From Gymnogyps californianus (taxonomy: Eukaryota; Chordata; Aves; Accipitriformes; Cathartidae), in assembly GCF_018139145.2 (NCBI RefSeq), contig NC_059483.1, positions 3,287,001 through 3,351,000 of the forward strand: a DNA stretch of 64,000 nt. Direction: 5' to 3'. Numbering within the stretch: position 1 is the first letter of the stretch; every line of letters begins with the position of its first letter. Shown piece by piece: positions 1-13,080 of the stretch. A program made the translations under genes and the position numbers. The notes under the pieces are model-generated. The model had not been told where the DNA came from. It saw only the letters and a list, made by a program, of their open reading frames with translations, and searched no databases.

Positions 1-365
1 AATATTGGTCTTTCTTAATAGATTTCTGGAAATAAAAATTATCTGCAGAAAAAAGATAACTTGTATTCTCTCTGTATAACTGTACCATCATTTTCTCCTT
101 TGTGAATTTGCATTAGTAATTAACAGTGCTATGTATTTAAACTACTTAAACAGTGTATATCTATGGTTACTGACTTCTGGGTAAGCAGCTTCAAGGTTTT
201 ATTAACTTATAATTATCAAATTAGTTTTACCTATTTTTTCAGCCAATTTACCACTGAATAATTCATGAATAATAGAATAGCTAGGAATAATCTCAGGTAC
301 TCTCTGAGCTTTGCTCTGCAGCTGAGTGTCAACTGTTGTGATTGCAGAGTGCCGTCGTGGTGACA

Positions 366-500
366 GGAATCAGAATCACAGAGTCAGAGAATATCTTGAG
401 TTGGAAAGGACTCATAAGGATCATCAACTCCAAATCCCTGCTCCTTGTGGGACTATCTAAAACTAAACCATGTGAACTGCCCTGTGGGTACTGCGAAAAT
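366..500 (-). repeat. CR1 LINE 3'-end fragment
   Basis: Decayed 3'-terminal piece of a CR1 non-LTR retrotransposon, lying antisense (element sense is the minus strand). The visible signature is 'gaatcacagagtcagagaat', then 'gagttggaaaggactcataa', 'gatcatcaactccaaatccc', and then a stretch with 'aaaactaaaccatgtg'. This matches the usual bird CR1 tail read backwards (hexamer-like 'aatcacagaa' end, then 'ttggaagggacc...atcat...ctccaac'). The remainder of the element has been lost or was never inserted, because CR1 copies are 5'-truncated. The small ORFs on both strands here are by-products of the repeat. The outer boundary near 500 is approximate. Confidence 0.72.
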
Positions 501-2220
501 TCGAAGGAAAGAGGAGAAAGACTTGTTGTATCCATTCTAACTCCATAATTAGAAACTACTCCTTTGATGACTCATGAATGGAAGAAGCAATGGAAAAACA
601 TGTCATGACACAACGTCTCAAATGTAAGATATAGCATTTCCTACTACATGACTAGTCTGCACTAGCACATGGTGCTATTGACTTCATTTCTATTATGACT
701 TGGTTAAGGTCTGAAATACAGAGATCTTGTATCTGTACCACTCCAATAAGATTCTAGATATTCTGGGATAGTTCTCCTTTTCCTACCTTCCACCTGCCTT
801 TTTTCCTCCTCTTAGACTGAAGAAAGAAAAGGAGGAGGAGGAAAACGAATAAAAAGATAGCAGAAGCTGGGAAGAGATGAAAAGAGCCAAAGTTTAGTGC
901 TGTCCTGGTTAAAATGAGCACAACAAAGAAATATTGATGTATACATTTCTTGGCCCTTCACTCAGCCATATTACACTTATAAAAGTCAGACTTGTAAGTG
1001 CTAAAATATCAAGGGAATTGCATTCAGAGAATTCCTCTCTGCTTTGAAGTCTGTCACACAATCTGCCATTTTAGCCATCACTCATCGCTCCTGGATGTAC
1101 TACTCATCTCTGAATCTATAAATGGCAGCAGCAGCAACATTGTCCACATCATCTGCATTAAAAGTCTTTATTTTTGCTTGGAAAAGTCAAATATGTTACA
1201 TCTATCCTTTTCAGATAATGAGTTGTGTGCAAGGAGACAGTAGGATTCCAGTAAAGATCAGACATTTATAAGAGTAACGAGAACAACCACTCCTTTTCTA
1301 TTTAGGATAAAAAATAGCTATATAAAGAATCACAGCATTTATATTCTAACTACTTACTGAAAGGGATGGGAAGTTGCATCTTTGTGTGGTATCCAGATAA
1401 TGTCTGCAGGTTTTCCCCTTTTTTCTATTACCTGGTTGACCCCTGCAGGCCAAGTAAATGCGATCAATGCATCTGATCGTGCAGAATTTGCAAGAAGGCT
1501 ACTACCATATCCAGAGAAATGATGACTTCCAAAACACAGGATCTTAACTATCTGGACTGTCAGATGTTACTGTGCGAGATATTTGCCTGTAGCACTTAAT
1601 ACATGAGATCAGTCATAGCCTTGGAGAATATCACTACAAACCATCTTTCCTTCAGCCCTTCTTCACATTTGAGTATTTCTTTCAACATTACCTGATACCG
1701 TATCAGTCACAGCATCCCACAAAGTGGTATAAGGGATAAACCAAGTTAATTAGCATGAGAGAAATACTGAAGAACTGGTCACTGAGTTACTATCAGTAAC
1801 CTATTTATAAGATCCCATAATCCCTTATGCTATCTTTGACAGATATCATGACATCCTCATTTTATTAAATTACTTAAAAAAAAAAAGGGTTGGTGAATGT
1901 TAGTGTTTGACGAATGCTTAATTGCACGTGGGTGAGATTTGGCAAAGACTAGCAGTGAAATTCCTAGGACAGAAGAACAGCTTTCCCACCCTCACCCTCC
2001 CTTTTTTTCTGGGTAGAGTATTAAGCATCCAGAATTATGCTGATTCTTTCTGAAAATTATTACGATGACTGTCTCCCATGACAGCAAGACACGATGGACC
2101 TTGAATAACAACTGTGTAGATGGAAAAAGTGCGGAGGGAAAAAAGGACTGAAATTACTGACACTGTCTTATCTGGATGCTAAACATTTACCTCACATGGA
2201 GAGAAACCAACAAGACATTA
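501..2220. other. AT-rich sequence, no gene seen
   Basis: No recognisable coding region or repeat family. There is a purine-rich run at about 822-846, an A11 run at 1876-1886 and many short AT-rich words. ORFs are all under 85 codons and look random. Confidence 0.6.
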
Positions 2221-2230
2221 AAACTGTAGA

Positions 2231-2530
2231 GCAGTTTAGGTGGAAAGGGACACTCTGGAGGTCATCTGGTCCAACCCCAGCACTCGGAGAAAGACCAATA
2301 CTGAAAGTGGCTCTAGTTTGGCCATGAGCAAGCGATCTGAATTCTGATCATCTTCAATTACAGAGTTGCCACAGCCTCTCTGGGCAACCTATTCCAGTGT
2401 CTGACTATCCTCAGTGTGAATGGTTTTTTTTCCCCTAATATTTAACAAGAATTTCCCTTGTTGTGACTTTTGTTGGCTCCCCTTCAGCTGTGTGCCTCCG
2501 AGAAATAAATCCGACCTCGTCCTCTCTAAT
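2231..2530 (-). repeat. CR1 LINE 3'-region fragment, about 300 bp
   Basis: The clearest young-style CR1 copy in the window, antisense. In order it shows 'ggtggaaagggacactctgg', 'aggtcatctggtccaacccc', 'cacagcctctctgggcaacc', 'tattccagtgtctgac', a T-rich 'cctaatatttaacaagaatt' segment, and finally 'cctcgtcctctctaatgtca'. These are the standard successive blocks of the avian CR1 3' untranslated region in reverse orientation (compare the common 'cctctctgggcaacctgttccagtg'). It has many substitutions and small deletions, so it is old and inactive. The 80-codon minus-strand ORF just downstream (2532-2774) has no resemblance to reverse transcriptase. Confidence 0.88.
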
Positions 2531-4590
2531 GTCACTCCTTCGGTAGCAGCTTCTGGGCCAAACGTAGGTCGCCTTCTGCAATAAGCTCATCAGATTCCCA
2601 CTCTGCTGTTAAATTAGCGCAGTGAGCAGCTGCCGTCAAGGGCAGGTGCCCATTCCCGATGACTGAAAAGTGACCACTGGCTATTCTCTGCAGAGTCATT
2701 GCAATGCAACTGGCAGGTTTTCTGTTAAAAGGGATGGAAAAGAAGAACAGTCCATGAAGAGGAGATTTCCCCAAATGTTAAGTATTTGGGAAATCAGAAT
2801 ACTATAAGAAAAAGAAAAAAAGGAAAGAAAAATAAGAAAAAACCCTTTTATGCTTTCAGAAACTTAAATAATTCTCACTGACATTTTTGATTACTATCTC
2901 AACTTTTCTTATCTGAACTTTGTACCCTTGAAAAATTCGATAAACCGAGTTTGGCAATTTTATTTCAGCAAGAGGGAGCTTGTGTCATAACACAGTGTTA
3001 TATAACGATTAAAACCTGGGAAAATACATGGAATCTGGAAAGAGCCCAGATTTCAGCTGCATCCTTGGAGCTTATCTATAACAAACACATAGCTGTAATA
3101 AAAATGAACTGGATGGGAATGCATGAGTAAGCTCTTCAGATGTAGCAAACTGACTTGTGAAAAGAGGAAAATACAGTGGTGCTCATGAAACAGTACTTTC
3201 TTCTGATCGTAACTTTAACGCTTGGTAGAGGAGATGGAAAGCTACTGACACAAATGTATTCCCAGCATTGTAATTTAAATAACACATCTGCACTGCAAGA
3301 CTGTATCTACATAGACATAACCAGCACCATTGCTTTTCTGATATCAGTCATAGGGAATGAAAAGGACTGGGCTGAAAGCATCTTTTATTTTCTTTAAAAA
3401 TGAAGAATGAGTGGCTATTTATGCTGCAAGAACTATGTAAGAGATGTCTTGGGAAAGTAAGTTGCCTGTGAGCAAAATTCTCATTGAAGTTGATAGCGGA
3501 TTGTTTTGATTTGAAGAACATTGGTGTTTTGGTGCTCCCTGGCTCTCTTCTGCCTAATCCACTCTACTGGAAGAACGGGGCGATCCTGCCCCAAGGGAAG
3601 CGTGTCTCCCCAGCAGAGCACATGCTTTGTCCTGCACTTGCAGCTGATCTCCTGTGCCAACACATGATTTTGGTGACTTCTGCAGTTATTGTAAAGAGGC
3701 AGTGTGGTTTGCTTATGTACTGTGAAGCTTTTCAGTCTTGTTTTGTTTGCCTTAATTGTACGGCACACTGTGTTTTCAATTAATAGCTAGGAGTGCCCAG
3801 AGCATATGACGGATGATACACTTTTATAAATTCAAACAAATAAATACATAATTAAATGCAGAAACAATGACCTGTAGTAAATCTTTTTAATTTCCTTACA
3901 CATGTCACTGTAGAGGGAGAAGAATCAGACAGCTGTTTGCACATCTCTTATCCTCATTTAAAAATGCTATCACTTTCCTTTGAGTATTCTAGAAGGTGGA
4001 TACTAAAGGATCTGAGAGGGAAATGGAAAGAACAAGGCAGAGATTTGGAAAAACAAATCCACCAAAACCTCTGAAATGATGCACAGTGTTGTAGTAGAGG
4101 TAAGCTACTACCAGCGATCCTTAATAGCATAGCATGCCCTTCGTCTTGAATGTATTTATTCTTATAGTGCCCTGAGGGCAGGGAAACGCTATTCCATTCT
4201 AGTGTACTAAATTTTGCTCAACTCTTATTTTAGGAGGCTAATCCAAAATAGCAGTCCCTGATCTCTCACTAAACTGCTGCCTATTCTGGAGCTGACCAAA
4301 CTCTGAGTGCCTTGGCAGCCTCAGGAAAGGTTTGCTTTTTGACATCTCCAGGAACACTTCAGTCTTAAGTGTCAAGTAGCCTCAGTTCACACTCACACGA
4401 GTTCTGCCAAAGTACAGCTGAGCAAGGACATCTAACAGCTCTTCATGATCTCGACGCCCATAGCTGGGATCGCCACTCAGTTGTAGCCCACACTATGCAC
4501 ACAAGTTTCAGCTGCCTGTTACAGCCACAGATAATATCTACTGGCTGTGACCAGACCCCTCGCAGATAGCTCTGTGCATCCATTGCTGAG
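2531..4590. other. AT-rich sequence, no gene seen
   Basis: No recognisable gene. Overlapping open frames of 95 and 99 codons on opposite strands at 3481-3783 have no family resemblance. A weak 'gcaaaattctcattgaagtt' at about 3474 recalls the amniote palindromic elements seen elsewhere in the window, but it is too short to call. Confidence 0.5.
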
Positions 4591-4660
4591 TAATTGAGTC
4601 AGAAGGGACCTCTGGAAGTCAACGCCCGGCTCAAAGCCTTCCTCCAGCGCTTGAGTGCAT
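4590..4660 (-). repeat. CR1 LINE 3'-end scrap
   Basis: A short antisense CR1 tail. 'gagtcagaagggacctctgg' is followed by 'aagtcaacgcccggctcaaa', which corresponds to the avian CR1 wording for 'ttggaagggacctctggagatca...cccctgctcaaagc'. Only about 70 bases are alignable by eye. The rest of the overlapping 114-codon minus-strand ORF (4599-4943) is not CR1-like. Confidence 0.6.
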
Positions 4661-5928
4661 TAACTGCCTTAGAGCTCATCTCATAAACCCCACAACAGCA
4701 GCAGGAGGAGGAAGAACTAAACGTTTCATCGCATCTACAAGGCATTTGAAAATTGTCACCAATCTTGCAGAAGATTTGGCCCAGCTCATGGAAAGGGTCT
4801 GCGACAGATCTAGGACTCTCCTGTGCCTCCCAAGTCCAAGTGTTAAACATGATCTTCCCAGATGCTCCAATGCATTTGTGTGGCAACACATACTTGTAAT
4901 CAGAAGTTCTGCTTTCAGGTTTAACTATTTTTGTGGACTTCAATACCAGATCACTTGCAAGAACGTTTTTGTCAGCTAATTTGGATTATGGCAGCTCCAA
5001 TTAAAGCAGAAGAGTGTTGTTACATTTTCCTTAATTGTTTTCATCCAGCTTTCTCACAGCTGCAATGAGCAGGTGTGAGAAACAAAGGCACTTACTGTCC
5101 CTACTGAGTACAGCCATAAAATTATCCCCAGGGAGCAAGAACATGGAGGGACACAGCCTGTAAGAGTGGATAGCACAAACAGAATGTGAATTCCTTTAGA
5201 AATTTTCAAGCAAAACAAACCACTTCCTAATCCCCCGTTCTTATGCACATTAATTCTAATAGCTTCTTGAAGAAAGGAGAAGGAAACAGTCTGATATGCA
5301 GTAATTTTATCTGTCACTTCCCGTGTTAGCACAGTGCAGATAATGGACAATCCAGTATAAACGCTTTCTACTGATCAGAGGCATAAGCTAGCGGCATGAG
5401 ATTTTGCTTGCCGAAAAGAAGTTTCACAGGAGAACAAGCAGAAGGCATCCTATCTTCCTGCCTGGATTGTACCAGGGCTACAGCGAGGCTGTTCAGTAAG
5501 TTAGTACACATCTTTGTTAAACTTGTGTGGGCTCAGACTGTGACCCTTTGATTTAAATAAGTGTGCAGATAGAGTTACTCAGATGTGTGTTCCAGTTTTC
5601 CTATCCCAATGGACATTTTTGTGACCAAGAATCATGCTCTTTGTAAGACTCCCCTTTCTTGCGGAAGTAAAAATAAGGAAACAAATGCTTGTGAGCAGCA
5701 GCCTGAAGAACACAATATTTCTAGAAACTCTTCTGCTGATGAATGGAAACCTTTGCTGACTTCTGGTGCATTCACTTTCATTATGGAGAAAGGACAATTG
5801 TGTGCCTGCAAACAGATCCTGGCCTGCCTACATTTACAACATAATCAGGTTCTAAAATCCCCTGTGCTTACTTTCCAAATTCTTTCCTCTTTGAAGACAT
5901 CTCTCAACTACTTCCTTTCCCTCCTCAG
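4661..5928. other. Unannotated sequence, no gene seen
   Basis: The 152-codon + frame that opens at 5585 runs into the exon-like module starting at 5929, but it has no recognisable domain. Nothing else stands out. Confidence 0.45.
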
Positions 5929-6225
5929 TTTCTTAGAGGAAAAACACTCTAGGAAAAAAACCAAAGGGTTAAATTATTCCAAGCCCTACCCTGTAGCATT
6001 GCCAGGGAGGGGAGAGAAAGCGACATTGCTCAATGGCATCTGAAGTGGCAGTGGGAGACCAGCCTGACCCTGATGCCAGCGGGCCAGTTACGGACCTGCA
6101 TGAGCTGGTCCATCAGCACTGGGGGAAGCTTCAAGGAGCGAAAGATGAAGATAACAACAAAGAATGTAAATAAGTGAAGGTTAAGTGAAAGATCCAATAA
6201 ACATGTTCAGCAGGTGAAGGGCACA
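5929..6225 (+). other. Candidate terminal exon with poly(A) signal
   Basis: A pyrimidine tract ends in 'cctttccctcctcag' at 5914-5928, a strong splice-acceptor shape. Downstream lie two alternative frames: one open from the acceptor to a stop at 6041-6043, and a 46-codon ORF at 6033-6173. AATAAA at 6196-6201 is only 22 bases beyond the second stop and is followed by a G/T-rich stretch, as at a cleavage site. This is a signal-based hypothesis; such combinations also occur by chance in long AT-rich DNA. Confidence 0.25.
6033..6173 (+). CDS. Hypothetical 46-residue microprotein ORF
   Basis: The ATG at 6033 is followed by 46 codons and TAA at 6171. An in-frame TAG at 5994-5996 closes the frame upstream, so this is the only start. 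The predicted peptide is acidic at its N-terminus (Asp/Glu/Pro-rich, residues 4-14). It then has an amphipathic-looking middle with LHELVHQHWGKLQ at residues 22-34, and ends in a charged Lys/Asp/Asn tail. There is no signal peptide or membrane segment. The start context is weak (T at -3, G at +4). I do not recognise a family. A chance ORF of this length is not improbable; the peptide-like composition and the nearby AATAAA are the only supports. Confidence 0.2.
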   Translation: MASEVAVGDQPDPDASGPVTDLHELVHQHWGKLQGAKDEDNNKECK

Positions 6226-8500
6226 TGGGGTTGACACTGGAGTTTCAAATTGACCCAGGCAGCTAAGCATAGGAGATTTGGTTGAAACTGTGCAGGAGCA
6301 TGAAGTGGGGAAATCAAACTGCAGTGAAAGGAAGTCATTAACCAGACAGCTACCTCCAGCATTTGTTTATCTATCTCTATTACTGTTTGCCTTGTTTATT
6401 AGGATTATAAACTCAAGAGGCCATACCAACTCTGGAGTGACTATACTGTATTTCTCTCAACACAGCCTCAGTTCCCGATTACAATGCTCCTCTAGGGTGC
6501 TACTCCAGGCAAATAATATAATAAATAATGGAAATGGACCCAGGAGGAAACTTAGATGTTAACTGTGTAGAAACAGGAAACCTGAGGCTTCATTGCTATA
6601 TAAATTTAATGTTGGGTTTAAAGCTCATGCTGTTTGACGGGTTGGTTTTTAGAAACCTGAGGAAGAATACGAAGCCACTTTGGAAATGAAAAGCACCGAG
6701 ATTTCCATTCTGTCTGCTGCTGCATTAGCACCAGCTCTGGCTCTTCAAATGTTTCCTGCTGGTTCTCCTAGAGCACAGGAAGCAATGTTCTGGTGATTAA
6801 GCAGCAGTATCATTATAAAAGCCAAATGAATAATCATTGTGTTAATGAACTTTATCTTAGAAGAGATTAGGTTTTTTTAATGTTAAGCCTCTTTCCGTAT
6901 GAAAGAGGAAACACACTCTCATTTCATTTAATAAACCCTGAGATGATCATGATCTATACAATTTAATTTTCTGTCTGCATGTATTCTTCTGTATCTGCAT
7001 ATCCAGTTGCTCAAATGATGGTGTCAAATCATTTTAATACATCAGAGACAGTGTACTTTCCTGTTTGTATAGACAGCGAATAGGCTTGGCTATGTTTGCC
7101 AGATTACTATTGCAGAATAATCTCTCGAAGGGATTTCAAGAGGTCAGAGAGTCCCAGACCACTGGCTGACTGCTTTGTGGTAAGCAGTATATTGTCAAGC
7201 TAGTAAGTAATTATGGTGAAAACCATATAAGAATGGGATACTACACAGTATAAGGTGAAAAACACTTTACAAATAAAAAGATTAGGAAAGCTAACGGCTG
7301 GAACCACAAAATTATGGGGGAAAATGATGACTTGGTGAGATCCTGCCTTCCAGTTTGAGAACCACGATCACTTCTTTCCTCTGCCTGGGAAAAGCTAAAC
7401 CTCATTCCTCAGGAGAATGGCTCCCAGGACAAACCGCTTTACAAGATGTTTTGAGGTGAGGTAGTCAACTGTTGGCTTTGACTATTTGTGCATGTCTGGC
7501 ATCTTCTTTAAGAAGGAAAAGATATGAGTGACAGAGGTATCACAGTGTGATGTTTTGTTACAATAAAAAGTTACGGGCTATGTTCAGAACCATATCAACC
7601 ACTGTTTTCAGCTCGTTTCTGTGAAAGCTCCTATTCAAGTCACATCCTCAGCCCCTAGGAAAATCCTGATGCATGAGAGAGAAGCAGAATATCATGAGAG
7701 GCCAAAAGAGGAAAGTCCTTCTCAGGACCTCATAGTGGCTGGATGTGTCTGGTCACCTCTCCTGCTGCCTGGGAAGCCAAGCCTGTCTACACTGTGCTAC
7801 TGAGAAGCACAGGGCACGTAAAAGAAAAAAAAAAAAAAAGGCTTTTTATAGATATACACTTCCCAGACTAATTTTCTAAAAGTGAAAAGCACAAGGTCAT
7901 ACAAGTGGTCTAAGGAATAGAATAATCTTCTTATTGTGATAAAACAACTGTCTGAACTTCATTTGTTGTCAGAAAAAAAACCAAACTGCTTTTACCAGAA
8001 CATAAACATTTCAGATTCCAAAGTGACTTTAATACGAGAAAGTAGCTGCAGTTAGAAATTCAATATTAATTTAAGTCAACAGATATCAATCAAACTACAC
8101 CCATAGCCACCAGATCTGGCCTTCAGAAAACACAATGTGTCAACTGGTGTGTAAATATAAATTCTTTACTGGTCACAATGGTACCTTTATTAGAAACATA
8201 AAGGTATAACAGATTCGTTAGGTCAAGGGAAACATTTGTGATTCATTTTGGGTTCTCAGAAAGAACGATTTCATAATCAACTCGCCTAACAGCAGTGGAA
8301 AACAAGCAGCATGCAACGTGTTTTCTTCCACACATTTCCTCAAGTGACAAACTTGTACCACCATGGCACCTGCTGCCTTTTGCCTTTCTGCTTATAATGC
8401 AGCAAGAGAGGAAATTGTTGAGCTGTCTTTAATTAGTATATGTTCTCTGGTAATCAGTACATCACTTCATTATCTGTAACTGTAGCATTGTGTTGCCATG
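6226..8500. other. AT-rich sequence, no gene seen
   Basis: No gene or repeat family recognised. It has an A15 run at 7825-7839. The stretch at about 6840-7080 is rich in TAAT/ATTA and 'atgatcatgat' words and could be regulatory, but without a comparison this is a guess. Confidence 0.45.
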
Positions 8501-11500
8501 GCATTTTTACCCATGTAACAATGAATGGCACGATAAACAAAGACCACGCCGCCCAGGAAAGGGTAGTCGTGCAGTCTGACTCCGCATAAGTTATCTTTTA
8601 TTGGTTTGTAATAGATTTGGGAAATGGATAGCATATGCTATAAAGAGAGAGCCAGACACCAACACATGCTAAGAAGTCCAGAGGGAAACACTCAGATAAT
8701 TACAAGCTTTTTGTGGATTAATCAGCCTGCAAAAATGTTGGAGTGGTGTTAAGCACCCAAACACCCATCCAGCTCCCGCTAAAATAAAAGGCAAGTCATC
8801 ATACCCCCGAATCACCCGTAGCGAAGCTGCTGGTTGCCTTTTCCCTTCTACCAACAGAAATGTGACCATATATGCCTTAACGGGAGACCAAATCCATTTG
8901 TACAGCCCCATGGCACTAACCTCCCCCGAGGGACAGCAGTAGTAGCACCGCAGCGTTATTTTTGCCATACCCTCCATGCAAAGCGCTAATAAAAGAGGCA
9001 GCATATGGAGCTGCCGCGTTGGCACCGTGGCAAATATTGATCCCTGCTGTGATAAAATGTGACAAAAAGTTTGCAAATGACAGGATGGTCTGGCATGAAC
9101 CTTTTTTATGTTATTGGGACAGGGAAATACCGCAATTGCAACTGGGTAATTTTTTTTTTTTTTATTCTGTTCGTGGTAAATCCATCAAATAGACCATTAT
9201 TAGGGAAACAAAGTATTCAAAAGAGAGTCTGGCTTAAAGAACGCCTTTAGAGCAAGAAAATAAAACAGGTTCATTTGAAAGTCTTAAAAGATTTCTTTTG
9301 GAATACTTCCAAAATGAAGTATGATGTTTGGTAGAAGACAGAAGAGTTTCATTTCTGTTTCCAAAATGCTGTATTTTTAACTTTTACATAGTGAACAATA
9401 TTTTCTTCTTGAAATGTTCTTTTTTTTGGTTGTGTTTTTTTTTTTTAAAGAAAATACCGTGGTTAAACAATTTTTTTAAGGAAAAATGTTCTATTACAGA
9501 TCAATCTGACACCCTCACTCCCCACACAATTTCTTTGTAAGAACTTTCTTTGGATTTCACTAAACTGATTTTTTTCCTGCCAATTTTTAGTTCATGCATG
9601 AATCTCCAAATTCAATACCTTCAATTGTAATAGAGAAAAATGGACCCAGTGTCATGATTATAGGCAGAAACCTGAATTAAAATGCATACTTTCTTTTTCC
9701 CCCACCCTCCTGTTTTTTCTTCCCCTTAACTCCTCACTTGTCTTCTGTTTGTAAATCACAGTTATAAAATTATAAAGAACAAAATTTGTTAAGAAAAAAT
9801 GAATTGGGTTGAAAGGCATGAAAGTTATTCTTTAACAACTGCTTTCTCTGAGTTCTAGGAAAAGTTATGCAGAAAATCTGACAAACAAAAAAGCTTTCTA
9901 TGTAGGCAGATGAGGTGAGCCAAAGGTAACAAAGTCAAAATATAGATGTGAAGAAACAGAGAGGAAAAGCAAAGAGAAATCTGCCATTTTATTTTTAAAC
10001 ACTCTATATTGAAATAGAAGAGCAGAGTGGGAGAAGGTATTAACCCAGAAAAGAGAACAGATTGGGAGGAAACAAGGCAAGGGTAAATGCCATCTGTGTT
10101 TGTGGTATTACCTACCTAAATAATAAAACTGGATGAAAGTTTTCAAAAGGAAAAAAAGATGTATTTGAATCTTTCAAATAATTTCTAGGACTAGAGCAAA
10201 TTGTTTGAGGAAGAAAAAGTTTTAGCACACACCCCCCCCCCAAAAAAAACCCAAACCCAACTTGCACTTTGGCAATTTCTTATTATTTATTTTATGTTTC
10301 TTAAGTAACCAACAACTTCATGTTACTTCCTAACCACAATACCAGACTTTCCCTCTCTTTTGTGTTTGTCCTTAGAGATCTACCCAACAGTTTCCACCTG
10401 AGCTTCTGATGCTAACGTAATTTATGGGCTGTTTATTTCTCTCCTTCCCTATCTATTTATCATTAATAAAGGAGGATCACTACTTTTGTAGTTACAGTTA
10501 AAATAAATCAACATGTTAATTGGGATTCAGGTGGGGACCTGCAACAAGCAGGACGGAAAGGAAAAGATCTTTAATTTTAACTGTAGCCTTTTACATCTGG
10601 AGTAGGAGTTTACAGCTGGGAGAGTGAGGTCCAGAGAAGACCATTATTCTTCAGACTTGTCACATTAAAACACACCCATCCGCCTCGCCTAGCTGCAATT
10701 CCCCAGCACACATGCACCAAGGCTCTGCAAATCCTCTTTTTTTTTTTTTCTCACATCTCTACCTCACCCCGTGGCACAGTGAGCACTAAGCCCAGCCACG
10801 TCTGTATTGCTAACAACCATTTTGTGTCTCGTTAACATGCACGTGCCGCTATTGAGACCAGATACCAACACTGTCACCACCAAGAAATATCTCCACAGCT
10901 GCTGTAGTTCCACTTCCCTCACCGCTCCCAACAGTTAACGTGGAAGAGTTTTTGACTAGGTCTTCATAAAGAGTATGCTTCCTTCTTCTCCTTCTTATGG
11001 GTGTTAGGGTATTTTTTTTTATAGCGTGTTCTCAGAAGTCCCCAGTTGTATATACACACTGGAGTACCCACTGGGCTCTCTGAAGGATTTGGGAAGCTGA
11101 CAGGTTCTCAGTTTATGTAGATGTTTTCAGTAGCTTTAAACTGCAAAAATACCCCAAGCAGGCAGTGAGCTGGCATTCGCTGTCAAAGTGCTTACAGGGC
11201 CACTGTAGGAAGAGGTTTATGGAAGCAGATGCCTTGTCATTTTTAGGTTTTGCTTTTAGAGATGAGATCAAAGAGAAATGGTTGTGAAGGAAAAATAGTT
11301 GTCAGATGTAGACTTTGCAGAGCTTGAGACATTCACAGTCAGTTCATGTGTACCAGTCACTTCTGTCTTTCGGGCCCAAAATAAAATATGAGGTTACTGG
11401 TTGTGAACCCAGTAATGCCAGAAAATGAGAGCCTAGACTGTAGAAATGAAATTTTAACTAGCCAGTTTAGGGAGTCTGGGAGATATTTATACATCAGCAA

Positions 11501-12360
11501 AATGTGTCTTTACATGCTTTTTGAAGTTCTAGAAAGTTTGGCTTGGCTATGCAAAGCTGCTCTGCTTTGGCTTTCTAAGCTGCATCGAGATAGCGCATTT
11601 TCGGAGGGGGTCAGAGCCTACATTGATGTCCCAACTTACATCACAACCACACCACACTGATACAAGAACAGACTCCGGAGTTAACGGCTTTATTAGTACT
11701 GTCCGATTGGGTTGCATGGGCAGAGGGTGATGGATGTGCACAAGGGATTGCTGCCCTTTATGAAACTGCTCACTTGTACCCAGTGACTTGACTGTGCAAC
11801 TCATTCCCACCTTCTTATTCAGTACTTCCCTCCTCCTCCCATTTGACTACTACATTCCCAAATATAGAATCACATTTCAAGTATGTTTACACAGAAAGCA
11901 TATTTGGAAAAAAAGTAATTATTATATTAAACTAATTTCAATAAGCAGTTCAAATGTACAGAATCTGTAGGCTCTACTGGGTTATTCTTTTCCAGAAATT
12001 TTTGTCCCAGAACAGAGATAAGAGAACAGATAAGCAAAGAAATCTAGATCTGGAAAAAACAGACCAAAATTTATGCCACTCAGTTCCAGTGAAGCCCACG
12101 TTTCAGTAGCAGTGGAGCCAAAGCAATGTTTAACCCAACGTTTCTAAACCATTTGAAACTGGTCTCTCTTATCCAAATTTTCCTCAAGCTAATCTAAAAA
12201 GCTCCTAAACAAACTAACAGACATCTTCATTTATTATACTGGTATCATCCCTTTTCCTCAAAATTTAAGTTAATGCACTGAACCTGGTATACCTTTATAA
12301 ATTAAAAACAGCTTTAGCATTAGATTGGAACAAGTCAACAGAAAGCAAAGTTGCCAACTA
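8501..12360. other. AT-rich sequence with homopolymer runs, no gene seen
   Basis: It contains T14 at 9150-9163, a C-run followed directly by an A-run at about 10231-10248, and T13 at 10737-10749. A 135-codon minus-strand frame at 8669-9076 has no recognised domain. At 10350-10375 a pyrimidine tract ending 'tgtttgtccttag' resembles a splice acceptor, but it has only a weak donor about 40 bases further on. Confidence 0.45.
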
Positions 12361-13080
12361 CCAAAACAGCCATTTACGTTGTCCCGTGCAAGCAGTGTGT
12401 CAAGAAAAGAGGTTCAGAGAGCCGATAAAAGCTTAAAAAATTCAAAACCAGCCCCCTCTTCCCCCCATACTCTCTTATATTAAAATACCGGGTGATGTGA
12501 ATGTTGGGCATACAAGCACCAAATCGCATAGCTCGACACAAGCTAACAGCCAGACAGATACACCAAAACTTTCTACACATGCAGAGATGAAATCCATACA
12601 GCAATGGCAGGTTGCACCAGAGCAACTGCTAGTAACATGGGAGATAAGACAACAGATTTTACACAGCTACGAGAACCGTTACTTAACAACAAATTGCCAC
12701 CACTCTCTCCAAAGCCTACCCTGTGAAAAGCAAGATAACCACTAACCTCAGCTTAAAGACACTTGTCTCTAGGGCAAACATTTAAAAAAGTGTTTCAGCG
12801 AAAAGCCGTCACATCAGCTCTGCATGTGGTGTGTCCCCTCTCCCTCCCAGAACCTACCCCCTCCCCAGCACATGCCCTTTTGGAGCCTACCTGGCCACCC
12901 GATGGGCTTCCCTCTGTGCCGGGCAGGCGAGCTTGTGGCTGGGAGGCACTTACAGCACAGCCTCCACCTGCTGAACAGAAGGTTTATGAGAATCACTTGG
13001 TTCTTGAAATTATTTGGAGTAGGATTCCCTCCCCCCCCCCCCATGAATAAATATTGCCCATGGAAATGAGATGCCCATCA
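12361..13080. other. Mixed-composition stretch with C12 run, no gene seen
   Basis: It is slightly richer in C than its surroundings and has a C12 run at 13031-13042. Several overlapping 76-95-codon frames on both strands arise from the C-rich composition and show no family resemblance. Confidence 0.4.

Noticed and set aside
8669..9076. 135-codon minus-strand frame
   Set aside because: No family resemblance. The residues look like translated non-coding sequence.
10376..10416. Short exon after the acceptor 'tgtttgtccttag'
   Set aside because: The only donor nearby ('aacgtaatt') is poor and the interval would be 41 bases.
11000..11020. Telomere-like 'gtgttagggta'
   Set aside because: A single unit only; no tandem TTAGGG array.
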